Positions 25,762 to 34,282 of a stretch of DNA of 64,000 nt are shown here, piece by piece; position 1 is the stretch's first letter; each line of letters begins with the position of its first letter. A program made the translations under genes and the position numbers. Under the pieces are notes generated by a model. That model searched no databases, was not told the origin of the DNA, and saw only the letters and a program-made list of their open reading frames with translations. Source of the DNA: Bryobacteraceae bacterium (lineage in GTDB: Bacteria; Acidobacteriota; Terriglobia; Bryobacterales; Bryobacteraceae); NCBI GenBank assembly GCA_030041495.1, contig JASHNT010000081.1, positions 1 to 64,000 on the forward strand, given 5' to 3'.

Positions 25762-26958
25762 GTGAGCACTGCGAGCCTTAACGATTCTCGAATTCTCATC
25801 GTCGATGATCAAACCGACAATCTCCGCGTCCTGGCCACAGTACTAGAGCTCAAGGGGTACCGCAATCTTCGTTGCCTCGAAGACTCCCGCTGCGTGGTAC
25901 CGGTTTTCAAGGAGTATCAACCCGACCTAGTCATGCTGGATCTCCACATGCCCCATCTGGACGGAGTTGCGGTGATGGACCAGCTCCGGGAGTTGATCAG
26001 CAAAGACGACTATCTTCCAATCCTGGTTCTGACCGGCGATGGCACCTCCGCCGCGCGGGAAAGAGCGCTGAGTCACGGTGCCCACGACTTCATCTCCAAG
26101 CCTCTGAATCGCACGGAGGTGCAGCTTCGAGTTAAGAATCTTCTGCAGACGCGGCATCTCCATCTGCAGTTGAAGGCGCACAATGCATCGCTCGAGGAAT
26201 CCAACCGCCGCTTGCGCGAGACGCAATCGCAACTGGTGCAGAGCGAGAAAATGGCGTCGCTCGGCCAGCTTGTGGCCGGAATCGCCCACGAGATCAACAA
26301 TCCCTTGGCGTTCGTCATCAACGGCCTGTTTCTGGTCCAGGAGGGACTCGATCGCATCGCCAAAGAACCCGAGGAAAGTCTCTCGTCCGCCGTGCGAGGC
26401 CGCGTCGGCAACATGCGAGCCAATCTTCGCGACGCCTGTTACGGGATCGAACGGGTAAAGGATCTGGTGTCCAAGTTGCGGACGTTCTCCCGGCTGGACG
26501 AGGGCAAGTTCAAATCCGTCGATATTCACGAAAGCATCGAGTCGGTGCTGCTGATCCTGCGTCACAAGCTGGAGGACCGCGTCCAAATCGAGCGCGAGTT
26601 TAACGGCCCCGCGACGCTCGCCTGCCACCCCGGCGAGCTCAATCAAGTCTTGATGAACGTAATTGCCAACGCCATCGACTCGATAGAGGGACCCGGCAAC
26701 GTCACCATCTCGACCGCCTGGCAGGACGGACATTTCGTCATCAAGGTCCGCGACACAGGCCGCGGTATCCCGGAGGAGATCCGGCCCAAAGTTTTCGAAC
26801 CGTTCTTCACCACCAAACCGGTGGGCAGCGGCACCGGACTCGGGTTGGCGATTTCCTACGGCATCATGCAGGCCCACCAGGGCTCCATCGACTTCTCGAG
26901 TGAGCCCGGAAAAGGCACGGAGTTCGTGCTGACGATTCCGGCGAACCTGGAGGCGTGA
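25762..26958 (+). CDS. Receiver-histidine kinase hybrid, soluble
   Basis: A 398-residue protein: N-terminal receiver (D60 in LVMLDLHMP), short coiled linker, HisKA with H176 in [13 protein letters not shown], and HATPase ([32 protein letters not shown]). It has no membrane segment, so it is a cytoplasmic kinase that can be switched by phosphotransfer onto its own receiver. It starts at GTG 25762 with GGAGGTG about 7 bases before. Its stop overlaps the GTG of the next signalling gene (GTGA). Divergent from the Oar receptor, with about 240 bases between. Confidence 0.92.
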   Translation: MSTASLNDSRILIVDDQTDNLRVLATVLELKGYRNLRCLEDSRCVVPVFKEYQPDLVMLDLHMPHLDGVAVMDQLRELISKDDYLPILVLTGDGTSAARERALSHGAHDFISKPLNRTEVQLRVKNLLQTRHLHLQLKAHNASLEESNRRLRETQSQLVQSEKMASLGQLVAGIAHEINNPLAFVINGLFLVQEGLDRIAKEPEESLSSAVRGRVGNMRANLRDACYGIERVKDLVSKLRTFSRLDEGKFKSVDIHESIESVLLILRHKLEDRVQIEREFNGPATLACHPGELNQVLMNVIANAIDSIEGPGNVTISTAWQDGHFVIKVRDTGRGIPEEIRPKVFEPFFTTKPVGSGTGLGLAISYGIMQAHQGSIDFSSEPGKGTEFVLTIPANLEA

Positions 26959-29006
26959 AGAACCCTAAAGATATGGAACCGGACCCCAAAGCCCAGGTGT
27001 TGGTGGTTGACGATGAGCCGAAAATCCTCGACTCCCTCTGCCACTTGCTTGAGGAGAGCTTCACGGTTGTAACCAGCGGAAACGCGCTGGCGGCGCTGGA
27101 CCTTTTGCGTCTCGCGCCTTTTTCCGTCATCCTGGCCGATCAACGGATGCCGGGCCTGACTGGAGACCAGTTCTTAGCCAAGGCGCAGGAACTTTCCGAC
27201 GCCAGCCGCATTTTGATCACCGGATATACGGACATTGAGGCGTTGGTCCGGGCGGTGAACCAGGGGCAGATCCACACCTACGTCTCCAAGCCGTGGGATC
27301 CGATGCGGCTGCGAATGACGGTCTTGGAGGCGGCGCGGCATTCCCACGAGCTCACGCAGCAGAAGCGCGCGGTGGAGCAGCTTGGCCAGCAACAGAGGGC
27401 GCTGGCTCTCTCCGAAGCGGCGCTGCGGCAACAAACCAAGCTCCTTCAGTCCATCCTGGGTAGCATGGGCGAAGGTGTGATGGTCACCGACGAGAACGGG
27501 AAAATGGTGCTGTTGAACCCCGCGGCTGAGGCGATGGTCGGGCCCCAATCGGTCGACGTCCCCGTGGAGCGTCGGGCGGAACAATTCGGCATCTTCTGGC
27601 CCGGCACCAATACTCTTTATCCAGCCAGCGAACTCCCGTTAGCCAGAGCCTTGCGCGGACAAGCTGTCGACGGAGTGCAGCTCTATATTCGCAACGAACA
27701 AAAACCGGAGGGCATGCACGTCAGCGTCAATGTGCGGCCTCTGCACGACGACGACGGCAACCGGGGCGGCGCAGTGGCTGTGATTCACGACATCACCAGC
27801 GCCCGGCGCTCGGAGACACTCCTCTTAAGAGCCAAACTGGAAGCCGATCGCGCCAATCGCGCCAAGAGCGAATTCCTTTCGCGCATGAGCCACGAGCTCC
27901 GCACCCCTCTGAACTCCATTCTTGGTTTTGCTCAGGTTCTCGAGATGGGAGATTTGGAACCCGATGAACAAGGGCCGGTGGAACAGATCCTCAAAGGGGG
28001 CCGGCATCTTTTGACGCTGATCAACGAAGTGCTCGATGTCGCGCGCATCGAATCGGGGCGCATGGCGTTATCGCTCGAACCGGTTCATGTAGCCGAAGTG
28101 ATGCATGAGGCGCTGGATTTGGTTCGTCCGCTCGCCGGCCAGCGTGGCATCGCCATCGAGGAGAATCCCCTCAAATGCGGCTATGTCCTGGCAGACCGGC
28201 AACGCCTGCGCCAGGTGCTGCTCAATCTGCTTTCGAACGCGATCAAGTACAACGTGGAAGGCGGGCGGGTTTCCGTCGCGTGCCAAGGGCGAGAAAAAAA
28301 CCGCGTTCGCGTCACCGTGTCAGACACCGGTCCCGGCATGTCAGCCGAGCAGCGCGAGAAACTTTTCCACCCGTTCGAACGCCTGGTGGGCGACTCATCG
28401 CCGGTCGAAGGCACCGGCCTGGGGCTGGCTCTGAGCAAGGGGCTGGTCGAGGCGATGAAAGGTGCGATCGGCGTCGACAGCGCGCCTGGGAAGGGCAGCA
28501 CATTTTGGATTGATCTGGTTGCCGCGGAGCGTCCTGAAGGTGTCTGGGTGGATCTCGACGCGGCACAGTTGGCCGAGCCCGTACCTCCGGCCGCCCGCCG
28601 TGTGGTGCTGTATATCGAAGACAATCCCGCAAACCTTGCGCTCATGGAACGCATCATCGGATTGAGGGAGGGCGTGTCCATGTTGAGCGCAGCCCAGGGC
28701 CGGCTGGGCGTGGACCTAGCTCGGGCGCATCGTCCCGATCTGGTCCTGCTCGATTTGCACTTGCCGGACATGCCGGGCTTAGAAGTTCTGCGCGAGCTGC
28801 GCGCCGCAGAGGACACCAGCGGGATTCCCGTAGTGGTTGTCAGCGCCGATGCAACTTCCCGGCACGCCCAGGAACTCCTGACAGCGGGTGCACAATTTTA
28901 CATGACCAAACCCCTGGATGTCCCTTCCATGTTGCGTCTGTTGGACGAAACACTGCGCTCGACGCAAGGCGAACCGGCGGTTCCCGACTTAGAAACGCTT
29001 CGCTGA
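26955..29006 (+). CDS. Receiver-PAS-histidine kinase-receiver protein
   Basis: A 683-residue cytoplasmic signalling protein starting at GTG 26955. Domains in order: receiver 1 (D62 in ILADQRMPG, RpfG-like), coiled segment, PAS (ILGSMGEGVMVTDENGKMV, about 155-275), HisKA with H313 in SRMSHELRTPLNSI, HATPase (LLSNAIKYNVEGG, GTGLGLALSKGL), and receiver 2 (D600 in LVLLDLHLPD). The double receiver suggests a branch point in a phosphorelay shared with the kinase upstream. Its end overlaps the convergent VOC gene by 18 bases. Confidence 0.92.
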   Translation: MKNPKDMEPDPKAQVLVVDDEPKILDSLCHLLEESFTVVTSGNALAALDLLRLAPFSVILADQRMPGLTGDQFLAKAQELSDASRILITGYTDIEALVRAVNQGQIHTYVSKPWDPMRLRMTVLEAARHSHELTQQKRAVEQLGQQQRALALSEAALRQQTKLLQSILGSMGEGVMVTDENGKMVLLNPAAEAMVGPQSVDVPVERRAEQFGIFWPGTNTLYPASELPLARALRGQAVDGVQLYIRNEQKPEGMHVSVNVRPLHDDDGNRGGAVAVIHDITSARRSETLLLRAKLEADRANRAKSEFLSRMSHELRTPLNSILGFAQVLEMGDLEPDEQGPVEQILKGGRHLLTLINEVLDVARIESGRMALSLEPVHVAEVMHEALDLVRPLAGQRGIAIEENPLKCGYVLADRQRLRQVLLNLLSNAIKYNVEGGRVSVACQGREKNRVRVTVSDTGPGMSAEQREKLFHPFERLVGDSSPVEGTGLGLALSKGLVEAMKGAIGVDSAPGKGSTFWIDLVAAERPEGVWVDLDAAQLAEPVPPAARRVVLYIEDNPANLALMERIIGLREGVSMLSAAQGRLGVDLARAHRPDLVLLDLHLPDMPGLEVLRELRAAEDTSGIPVVVVSADATSRHAQELLTAGAQFYMTKPLDVPSMLRLLDETLRSTQGEPAVPDLETLR

Positions 29007-30053
29007 GCCGGGCTGCCATAGCATGATGTATCCGCCGTCGTCCGAATCGCGGATCAACACAGCGCGGCCGCCGTGGTATTTGACAATGCCGCCATCGGAG
29101 ACGGTGATCGCGCCGTTCGCCTTCGCTCTCGCCCAGGCGGTTTCGATATTGCTGACCTGGAAGCCGGAACAATTGGCGTTGATGTCCTGGAATTTCACCG
29201 GTGGAGGCGTCTTGCCCTTGTTCATGGCAAAATACACCAGTTCGATGCGCAGGTTGTTGTTGGTGTTCGCCTGCGGATACCAGCCATTCTGCATGACCTG
29301 CGCCGCGGCGAGGTTTTCGATCGGCGGATAATCGCCGCCTAATGCCTTCATGTAAAAATCGCGCGCTTTTTCGGGATCCATAACGTTCGAGGCGTAGTGA
29401 TTGAAGCCGGCCTGCTTGCCCAGACGATCGATGTTTTGAGCTGTGGCAGAGGAGTTGGAAACAGTAGGCCGCGCCGGCGCATCGCCCGGCTTCGGAATCG
29501 GCTTTCCGAAATATTCAATGGTCAGCCCGTCTGGATCCTCGATGAAGGCATAACGGCGAAAACCGCCGTTCTGATGGCGGGGATTGGGAAGACCCTGCAT
29601 TTCGGGCATCCTCAGCAAGCCCTTGGCGTCCAGCTTGTCCAGCAAGTCGCTGACACTGCCATCTACCGTCAGGTCGATGTGGCTGGCTAACAAATCCCAG
29701 GAACGAAGCATGCTCCAGTCCTGGCGATTCCCCCGGTATTGACGCAGCACCAGAGTGAAGGGGACATCCGACACGGAGCTTTGAACCTGCATAATCGCCG
29801 TCCGCGATTCCGCGCCCGGCGTATTGGCCAGTTTGTTCAGCTCTTTGTCGACGGTCCATCCGCTCGGCCCCTCGACCACCTTAAAATCGATGGCCTCGAA
29901 GAATTTGATGGATCGCTCCAGGTCGGAAACCTGGTGGCCGACGAAAGCCAGCCCCACAATATCGGAAGGCCGAGCCGCGGCTTGCGCGAACAGAGAGGAC
30001 GCGGTCAAGGCCACGGCCAGAGCGCACAACAACGCTGTTTTGGTTGGTTTCAT
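28989..30053 (-). CDS. Exported protein with two VOC (glyoxalase-like) domains
   Basis: A 354-residue protein with a signal peptide (MKPTKTALLCALAVALTASS) and two vicinal-oxygen-chelate domains, about residues 31-185 (GLAFVGHQVSDLERSIKFFE to GLTIEYFGKPIP) and 212-350 (NHYASNVMDPEKARDFYMKA to GGYIMLWQPG). One pair of VOC modules can form a complete metal site. Candidate ligands are H40, E180, H215 and a C-terminal residue. The reaction is unknown; VOC enzymes include lyases, dioxygenases and resistance proteins. An exported VOC protein is typical of acidobacteria. Confidence 0.8.
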   Translation of the reverse strand: MKPTKTALLCALAVALTASSLFAQAAARPSDIVGLAFVGHQVSDLERSIKFFEAIDFKVVEGPSGWTVDKELNKLANTPGAESRTAIMQVQSSVSDVPFTLVLRQYRGNRQDWSMLRSWDLLASHIDLTVDGSVSDLLDKLDAKGLLRMPEMQGLPNPRHQNGGFRRYAFIEDPDGLTIEYFGKPIPKPGDAPARPTVSNSSATAQNIDRLGKQAGFNHYASNVMDPEKARDFYMKALGGDYPPIENLAAAQVMQNGWYPQANTNNNLRIELVYFAMNKGKTPPPVKFQDINANCSGFQVSNIETAWARAKANGAITVSDGGIVKYHGGRAVLIRDSDDGGYIMLWQPGSAKRF

Positions 30054-30079
30054 GGTGTCACCATTTTCAAGCTATTAGC

Positions 30080-30440
30080 TTACACCGCCAGCAGCGCGTC
30101 GGCTTCGTCGTAGCCCGCCGGCGGCCCGATTCCTTCCCTCGATGCCCCCCGCCGCAAGCAGCGCCCTGTGCGTCCTTTGCGTTCAGGGGTGCGCCAAGAG
30201 CGATCAGTTCCTAGACCACCTCCGGGCAGATGCGCCACGCCGCAACATGCAGAGCCGTACTGCTCCGGGAGATGCCGTGATATCCATCGCCTTCGCGATA
30301 AATCGCACCGGTGCCTACGCCGAGGTCCATCAGGTTGCGCACGCCTGCCAGTTTCGTTCAAAGACGAACCTACAGGAAGGAACGGCCCTTTGCGCGGACT
30401 GGATGTGCCCTGCGCGCTTCGGTCTTCACTGTAACATCCC
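30080..30440 (-). pseudogene. Relic of an ankyrin-repeat gene
   Basis: No single frame is intact, but two minus-strand frames together show an ankyrin gene. One reads NLMDLGVGTGAIYREGDGYH, then STALHVAAWRICPEVV, a TAG stop, then ELIALGAPLNAKDAQGA. Another frame nearer the end reads LRRGASREGIGPPAGYDEAD, then ALLAV and stop at 30080. These are consecutive parts of an ankyrin-repeat family I recognise. The piece between them is missing, so the gene carries a stop, a frame change and a deletion. Confidence 0.6.
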
Positions 30441-30519
30441 TCCAAACCAGACAGAGCGGCCCGTTCAATCTGGATATAGAATTGTCAGAACGGGTGCGTG
30501 GTAATCCATAGGAGGAAGT

Positions 30520-31983
30520 ATGCTCAATAAGACTTTTGGCGCCGCCATCTGCCTCGCGTTGCTAAGCGGGAGCGCCGGCGCACAAGATGCGAAGACCGTT
30601 ATCGCCAACGCGCAAAAGGCCCTCGGCGATCTCAAATCCATCACGTATTCGGGAACCGCCAAGGACGTCGCGTTCCAGCAGTGCGGAGCCAACGCCGCCG
30701 ACATGACCTGCCGTGGCACGCACGATCCCATGCGGCCCATCAACGACTACGTCCGCGTGATCGATCTCACCCTCCCCGCGTCGCGGGCCACGGGCACAAC
30801 CAATAACATCGGCGCGGGCGGCTCGACCACCGTGATGCCGGGAGTCTTCTTCCAGGGGATCACCGCGCAGCAGGCCGACGTTTCGCAGCCCTGGGCCAAC
30901 TCGCTCGAACTTTACATCACGCCGTGGGGCTTTCTCAAAGGCGCGGCCGACAATAACGCCGCCGTGAGCCACAAGAAGGTCGACGGCAAGAACTACACCG
31001 TCCTCACCTGGAGCCCGACCGTCAAAGCCCCCTCCGGCAAAAGCTACACCGTCAACGGCTACATTGACGACAAGAACACGGTCGATCGTGTCGAAACCTG
31101 GCTCGGCGAAAACATCATGGGTGACATGCACATCCTCGCCGTCTACTCCGGCTGGAAGGATTTCGGCGGAGTGCTCGCGCCCTCGAAGATCGTGCAAACG
31201 CGCGGTGGCTGGCCGTTTTTCGAAGTCGACGTGACGGCGGCCAAGGCCAATCCTCCGGATGTCGCCACGCTGGTTCCCGCGCCTCCGGCTCGCGGAGGCA
31301 GGGGTGGTGGCGGTGGAGCTCCCGCGCCTCTCGTCGTCACTTCGGAAAAACTTGGCGACCAGCTTTATCGCCTCACCACCGGCCCGGGCAGTTATGACTC
31401 CGTGATTGTCGGCTTCAAGGATTACGTCATGATGCTCGAAGCCGGCCAATCCGAACAGCGCGCCCTCGCTTATATCGCGGAGACCAAGAAGCTGATCCCC
31501 AACAAGCCCATCCGTTACGTCTTTAACACCCACCCCCACTCCGATCACACCGGAGGGCTGCCCACTCTGGTCGCCGAAGGGGCCATCGTCATCACGCAGA
31601 AGAATAACGTCGAGTTTCTGGATCGCGCCCTCAACACACCGCGCACTCTTCTCAATGACACGCTCGCGCAGCATCCGCGCAAAGCCAAGATCGAAGCGGT
31701 CGATGAGAAGAAGGTTTACTCCGACGGCACCCGCGTGGTGGAGATGTATCACGTCGCCCCCGTGCCGCATTCCAACGGACTGATGATCGCCTTTATTCCG
31801 AAAGAGAAGATCCTGTTCCAGGGCGATTTTTCGGTGACTCCCGGTGAACCCGCCAACGATCACGTCAAAGCGCTGGTCCCGATTCTCGAAAGACTGAACA
31901 TCGACTTCGATCGCTACATCAATGTCCACACCTCCGCCCAAGCCCAATACAAGGCCGATGTGTGGCACGCCGTGGGAAAGTAG
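30520..31983 (+). CDS. Exported metallo-beta-lactamase-fold protein with long N-terminal domain
   Basis: A 487-residue protein with a signal peptide and GGAGG well placed before ATG. Residues about 22-245 form an N-terminal domain without a clear family (ANAQKALGDLKSITYSGTAK). A Gly/Pro linker (PPARGGRGGGGGAPAP) leads to an MBL fold with HPHSDHTGG (H338, H340, D342, H343), VAPVPHSNG and ILFQGDFS, the metal-binding set of this superfamily. It lies 54 bases before a PQQ alcohol dehydrogenase on the same strand, so both may act in periplasmic alcohol or ester oxidation; that link is inferred. Confidence 0.85.
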   Translation: MLNKTFGAAICLALLSGSAGAQDAKTVIANAQKALGDLKSITYSGTAKDVAFQQCGANAADMTCRGTHDPMRPINDYVRVIDLTLPASRATGTTNNIGAGGSTTVMPGVFFQGITAQQADVSQPWANSLELYITPWGFLKGAADNNAAVSHKKVDGKNYTVLTWSPTVKAPSGKSYTVNGYIDDKNTVDRVETWLGENIMGDMHILAVYSGWKDFGGVLAPSKIVQTRGGWPFFEVDVTAAKANPPDVATLVPAPPARGGRGGGGGAPAPLVVTSEKLGDQLYRLTTGPGSYDSVIVGFKDYVMMLEAGQSEQRALAYIAETKKLIPNKPIRYVFNTHPHSDHTGGLPTLVAEGAIVITQKNNVEFLDRALNTPRTLLNDTLAQHPRKAKIEAVDEKKVYSDGTRVVEMYHVAPVPHSNGLMIAFIPKEKILFQGDFSVTPGEPANDHVKALVPILERLNIDFDRYINVHTSAQAQYKADVWHAVGK

Positions 31984-32037
31984 AAGCTGTAGGGAAGCAG
32001 CCGTAAAAGAGAAAATCCCGGATAAAGGAGTGTTCGC

Positions 32038-33903
32038 TTGAAACGAACCACCTGGTTGGTGGGCGGGCTGTTTGCCGCCTCTGTGTTGATGACAAATCTA
32101 AGCGCGCAGCAGTCGCGCACGGTCGACGCCGCGACGCTGAAAGCCGCGGGAACAACGAATGACCCGATGTCCGGCTCCTGGCTGAGCTACGGCCGCACGC
32201 AAGGAGAGACGCGCTACAGCCCGCTGAACCAGATCGATACATCGAACGCCGCCAAGCTCGGCCCGGCGTGGACCTACACGGTGGGCGCGGGCGGCGGCAA
32301 TCAAGAGGGCACACCTCTGGTCTGGAACAACACCATCTACGGCATCACGAGCTGGAGCGTGGTGTTCGCCCTCGACGCCCGCACCGGCAAACAGCTCTGG
32401 CGCTGGGACCCGGAAGTCAACCAGGGAGCGGTTCGTCCCAAGCTGTGCTGTGGCATTGTGAATCGCGGCCTCGCGATTTCGAACGGCATGATCTTCGCGC
32501 CGGTGATCGACGGGCGCTTGACGGCTCTGGACGCAATGACCGGTGAAGTGAAATGGGAAGCCCGGCTGGGCTACACGCAGAACTGGGTTTCCGTCACCAT
32601 GGCTCCGCGCGTGGCCGGAGACAAAGTGGTAATCGGAGTGGCCGGCGGCGACCATCCCGTGCGCGGATTCATCGACGCCTATGACATTGCCACAGGCCAT
32701 CGCGCCTGGCGCTTTTACACCGTTCCCGGCGACCCCTCCAAAGGCTTCGAAGACGATTCGCAGCGCGAAGCCGCCAAAACCTGGGGCGGCGATTTCTGGA
32801 AGGGCGGCGGCGGCGGAGCCGTGTGGGACGGCATGGCCTACGATCCCGACCTCAACCTTATTTACGTCGGCACCGGCAATGCCGAGCCGTGGGTCGAGAA
32901 ATTCCGCGGCATGAACAAGGGGAAGGACGATCTCTATACCTGCTCCATCCTCGCGCTGGATGTGAAAACCGGCAAGCTGAAGTGGCATTACCAGGTGGTC
33001 CCGGAAGACAACTGGGATTACGATGCCGTGCAGCAATTGATGCTATTGGATCTCAACATCAAGGGCCGCACGCGCAAGGTGCTGATGCAGGCCCCCAAGG
33101 ACGGATTCTTCTATATCCTTGACCGCGCCACCGGTGAGTTGCTCTCCGCCCAGCCCTTCGTGCAAGTGAGCTGGGCCAGGGGCGTCGATCTCAAGACCGG
33201 CCGCCCGCAGGTGATTCCCGAAGCGTTCTACGACAAGACTCCGATCACGCTCTACCCAACAGCCGGCGGCGCTCACAACTGGTCGCCCATGTCCTACAAT
33301 CCGGCCACCGGCTTCGTGTACATTCCGGCGACGTATGGAAACTGGACCTTCGTCGCGGGCGATGAAGTGATTGCGCTGCAAACCGGACACACGGGCCTCG
33401 GCCAGGTGCGCGGTACTCCGGTCGTTCCGCCGACGTGGGGTCCGGAGCCGCTCCAAGGCCAGCGCGGCGTGCTGGAAGCCTGGGATCCGGCGAACTCCAG
33501 GATCGCCTGGCGCATCCCGGGCGGAGGCGGCATCGGCGGCGGAACTGTGACCACCGCGGGCAACCTCGTCTTCCAGGTGATCAATGACGGGCGCTTCCGC
33601 GCGTTGTCCGCCGATAAGGGCGAAATCCTGTACGAGGTCCAGACCAATCGCAACGGCATGGCTCCGCCCATCACTTATATGGTGGACGGCAAGCAATACG
33701 TCGCGTTCATGGGCGGAATGGGACGGCCTGCGCCCGTGGTCGGCGCGAACGACGCGAAAGTCGACGGCGCGCCGATGCTGTTCGTCTTCGAGATCGGCGG
33801 CACCGCGGCGTTGCCCGCGCCCGCTCCTCCTCCGCAGTTCGGCTTTGGCCCGCCGCCGACGGCAGCCCCGAAACCCGCGGCGGCCGAGGCTCCGCACAAC
33901 TAG
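32038..33903 (+). CDS. PQQ-dependent alcohol dehydrogenase, exported
   Basis: A 621-residue periplasmic quinoprotein with a signal peptide, starting at TTG 32038 behind AAGGAG. It has the eight-bladed propeller of the methanol/ethanol dehydrogenase type, the vicinal cysteine pair C137-C138 (KLCCGIVNRG) that packs on PQQ, and the catalytic aspartate D327 in EDNWDYDAV. A second aspartate two positions on (D329) is the feature associated with lanthanide-dependent enzymes. There is no heme c domain; the C-terminus is a Pro/Ala-rich tail (PAPAPPPQFGFGPPP). The end of the gene is duplicated at 35373-35503. Confidence 0.92.
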   Translation: MKRTTWLVGGLFAASVLMTNLSAQQSRTVDAATLKAAGTTNDPMSGSWLSYGRTQGETRYSPLNQIDTSNAAKLGPAWTYTVGAGGGNQEGTPLVWNNTIYGITSWSVVFALDARTGKQLWRWDPEVNQGAVRPKLCCGIVNRGLAISNGMIFAPVIDGRLTALDAMTGEVKWEARLGYTQNWVSVTMAPRVAGDKVVIGVAGGDHPVRGFIDAYDIATGHRAWRFYTVPGDPSKGFEDDSQREAAKTWGGDFWKGGGGGAVWDGMAYDPDLNLIYVGTGNAEPWVEKFRGMNKGKDDLYTCSILALDVKTGKLKWHYQVVPEDNWDYDAVQQLMLLDLNIKGRTRKVLMQAPKDGFFYILDRATGELLSAQPFVQVSWARGVDLKTGRPQVIPEAFYDKTPITLYPTAGGAHNWSPMSYNPATGFVYIPATYGNWTFVAGDEVIALQTGHTGLGQVRGTPVVPPTWGPEPLQGQRGVLEAWDPANSRIAWRIPGGGGIGGGTVTTAGNLVFQVINDGRFRALSADKGEILYEVQTNRNGMAPPITYMVDGKQYVAFMGGMGRPAPVVGANDAKVDGAPMLFVFEIGGTAALPAPAPPPQFGFGPPPTAAPKPAAAEAPHN

Positions 33904-33982
33904 GGCTCCGACTCAGAAAAGGATTTGGTGCCCGGGGTGGGACTTGAACCCACACTCTCCTTGCGGAAAGAGGGATTTTAAG
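33772..33982. repeat. Direct repeat, left copy (PQQ-ADH tail plus tRNA-Leu 3' half)
   Basis: Matches 35373-35577. The coding part (33772-33907) differs from the right copy at only three bases. The spacer before the tRNA differs, and the tRNA part differs at one base. The match stops exactly at the 5' edge of the anticodon loop. Confidence 0.9.
33926..33982 (-). pseudogene. tRNA-Leu 3' half (anticodon loop to CCA), attachment-site remnant
   Basis: Reading the minus strand, this contains the anticodon loop, anticodon 3' strand, variable arm, T arm, acceptor 3' strand and CCA of the tRNA-Leu at 35521-35609, with one base changed. The 5' half is absent. This is what is left beside an element that integrates into a tRNA anticodon loop. 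Confidence 0.85.
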
Positions 33983-34147
33983 GCGATAAACGGGCATCCC
34001 GCGCTATCCGCGTTCCTCACCGAAGCTCCCGTTGTGTCGTAACCTAGCCGCCCTCTCCGGGTCTGTCGTTCTGCCTCATTTTGGCCTGTCCTGGGGAGTT
34101 CGCACACATTTGGCACACCCTAAAAGGGCTACACAGCCCCGCCCAAA

Positions 34148-34282
34148 TCAGTGCCGCAGATGCTGGGAAAGCAAGGCGTAAGCGCCAACCAGGGCTAGAG
34201 CCAGTATGAAGGCCCGGATGAAGATCAAGTCTAGAATGTCGAAGACCTGCTTGACTATTTTGGGCGCTCGGCTTAGAGTCAT
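34148..34282 (-). CDS. 44-residue single-pass membrane protein in the tRNA insertion
   Basis: Starts at ATG 34282, overlapping the stop of the 294-aa gene as ATGA, and ends at TGA 34148. The short N-terminus (MTLSRAPKIVKQVFDI) is followed by one strongly hydrophobic segment (LIFIRAFILALALVGAYALL) and a basic end (SQHLRH). The overlap implies coupled translation with its partner. I know no family for it. Short membrane proteins paired with a larger soluble protein occur in phage, toxin and defence cassettes, but no function can be assigned here. Confidence 0.6.
   Translation of the reverse strand: MTLSRAPKIVKQVFDILDLIFIRAFILALALVGAYALLSQHLRH

Noticed and set aside
30562-31968. Antisense frame of 468 codons opposite the MBL-fold gene
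   Set aside because: Shadow of a well-supported gene with signal peptide and metal motif on the plus strand.
33913-34116. Minus-strand frame of 67 codons next to the tRNA fragment, possibly an integrase end
   Set aside because: Too short, crosses the tRNA fragment, and no catalytic Arg or Tyr motif of a recombinase is visible.
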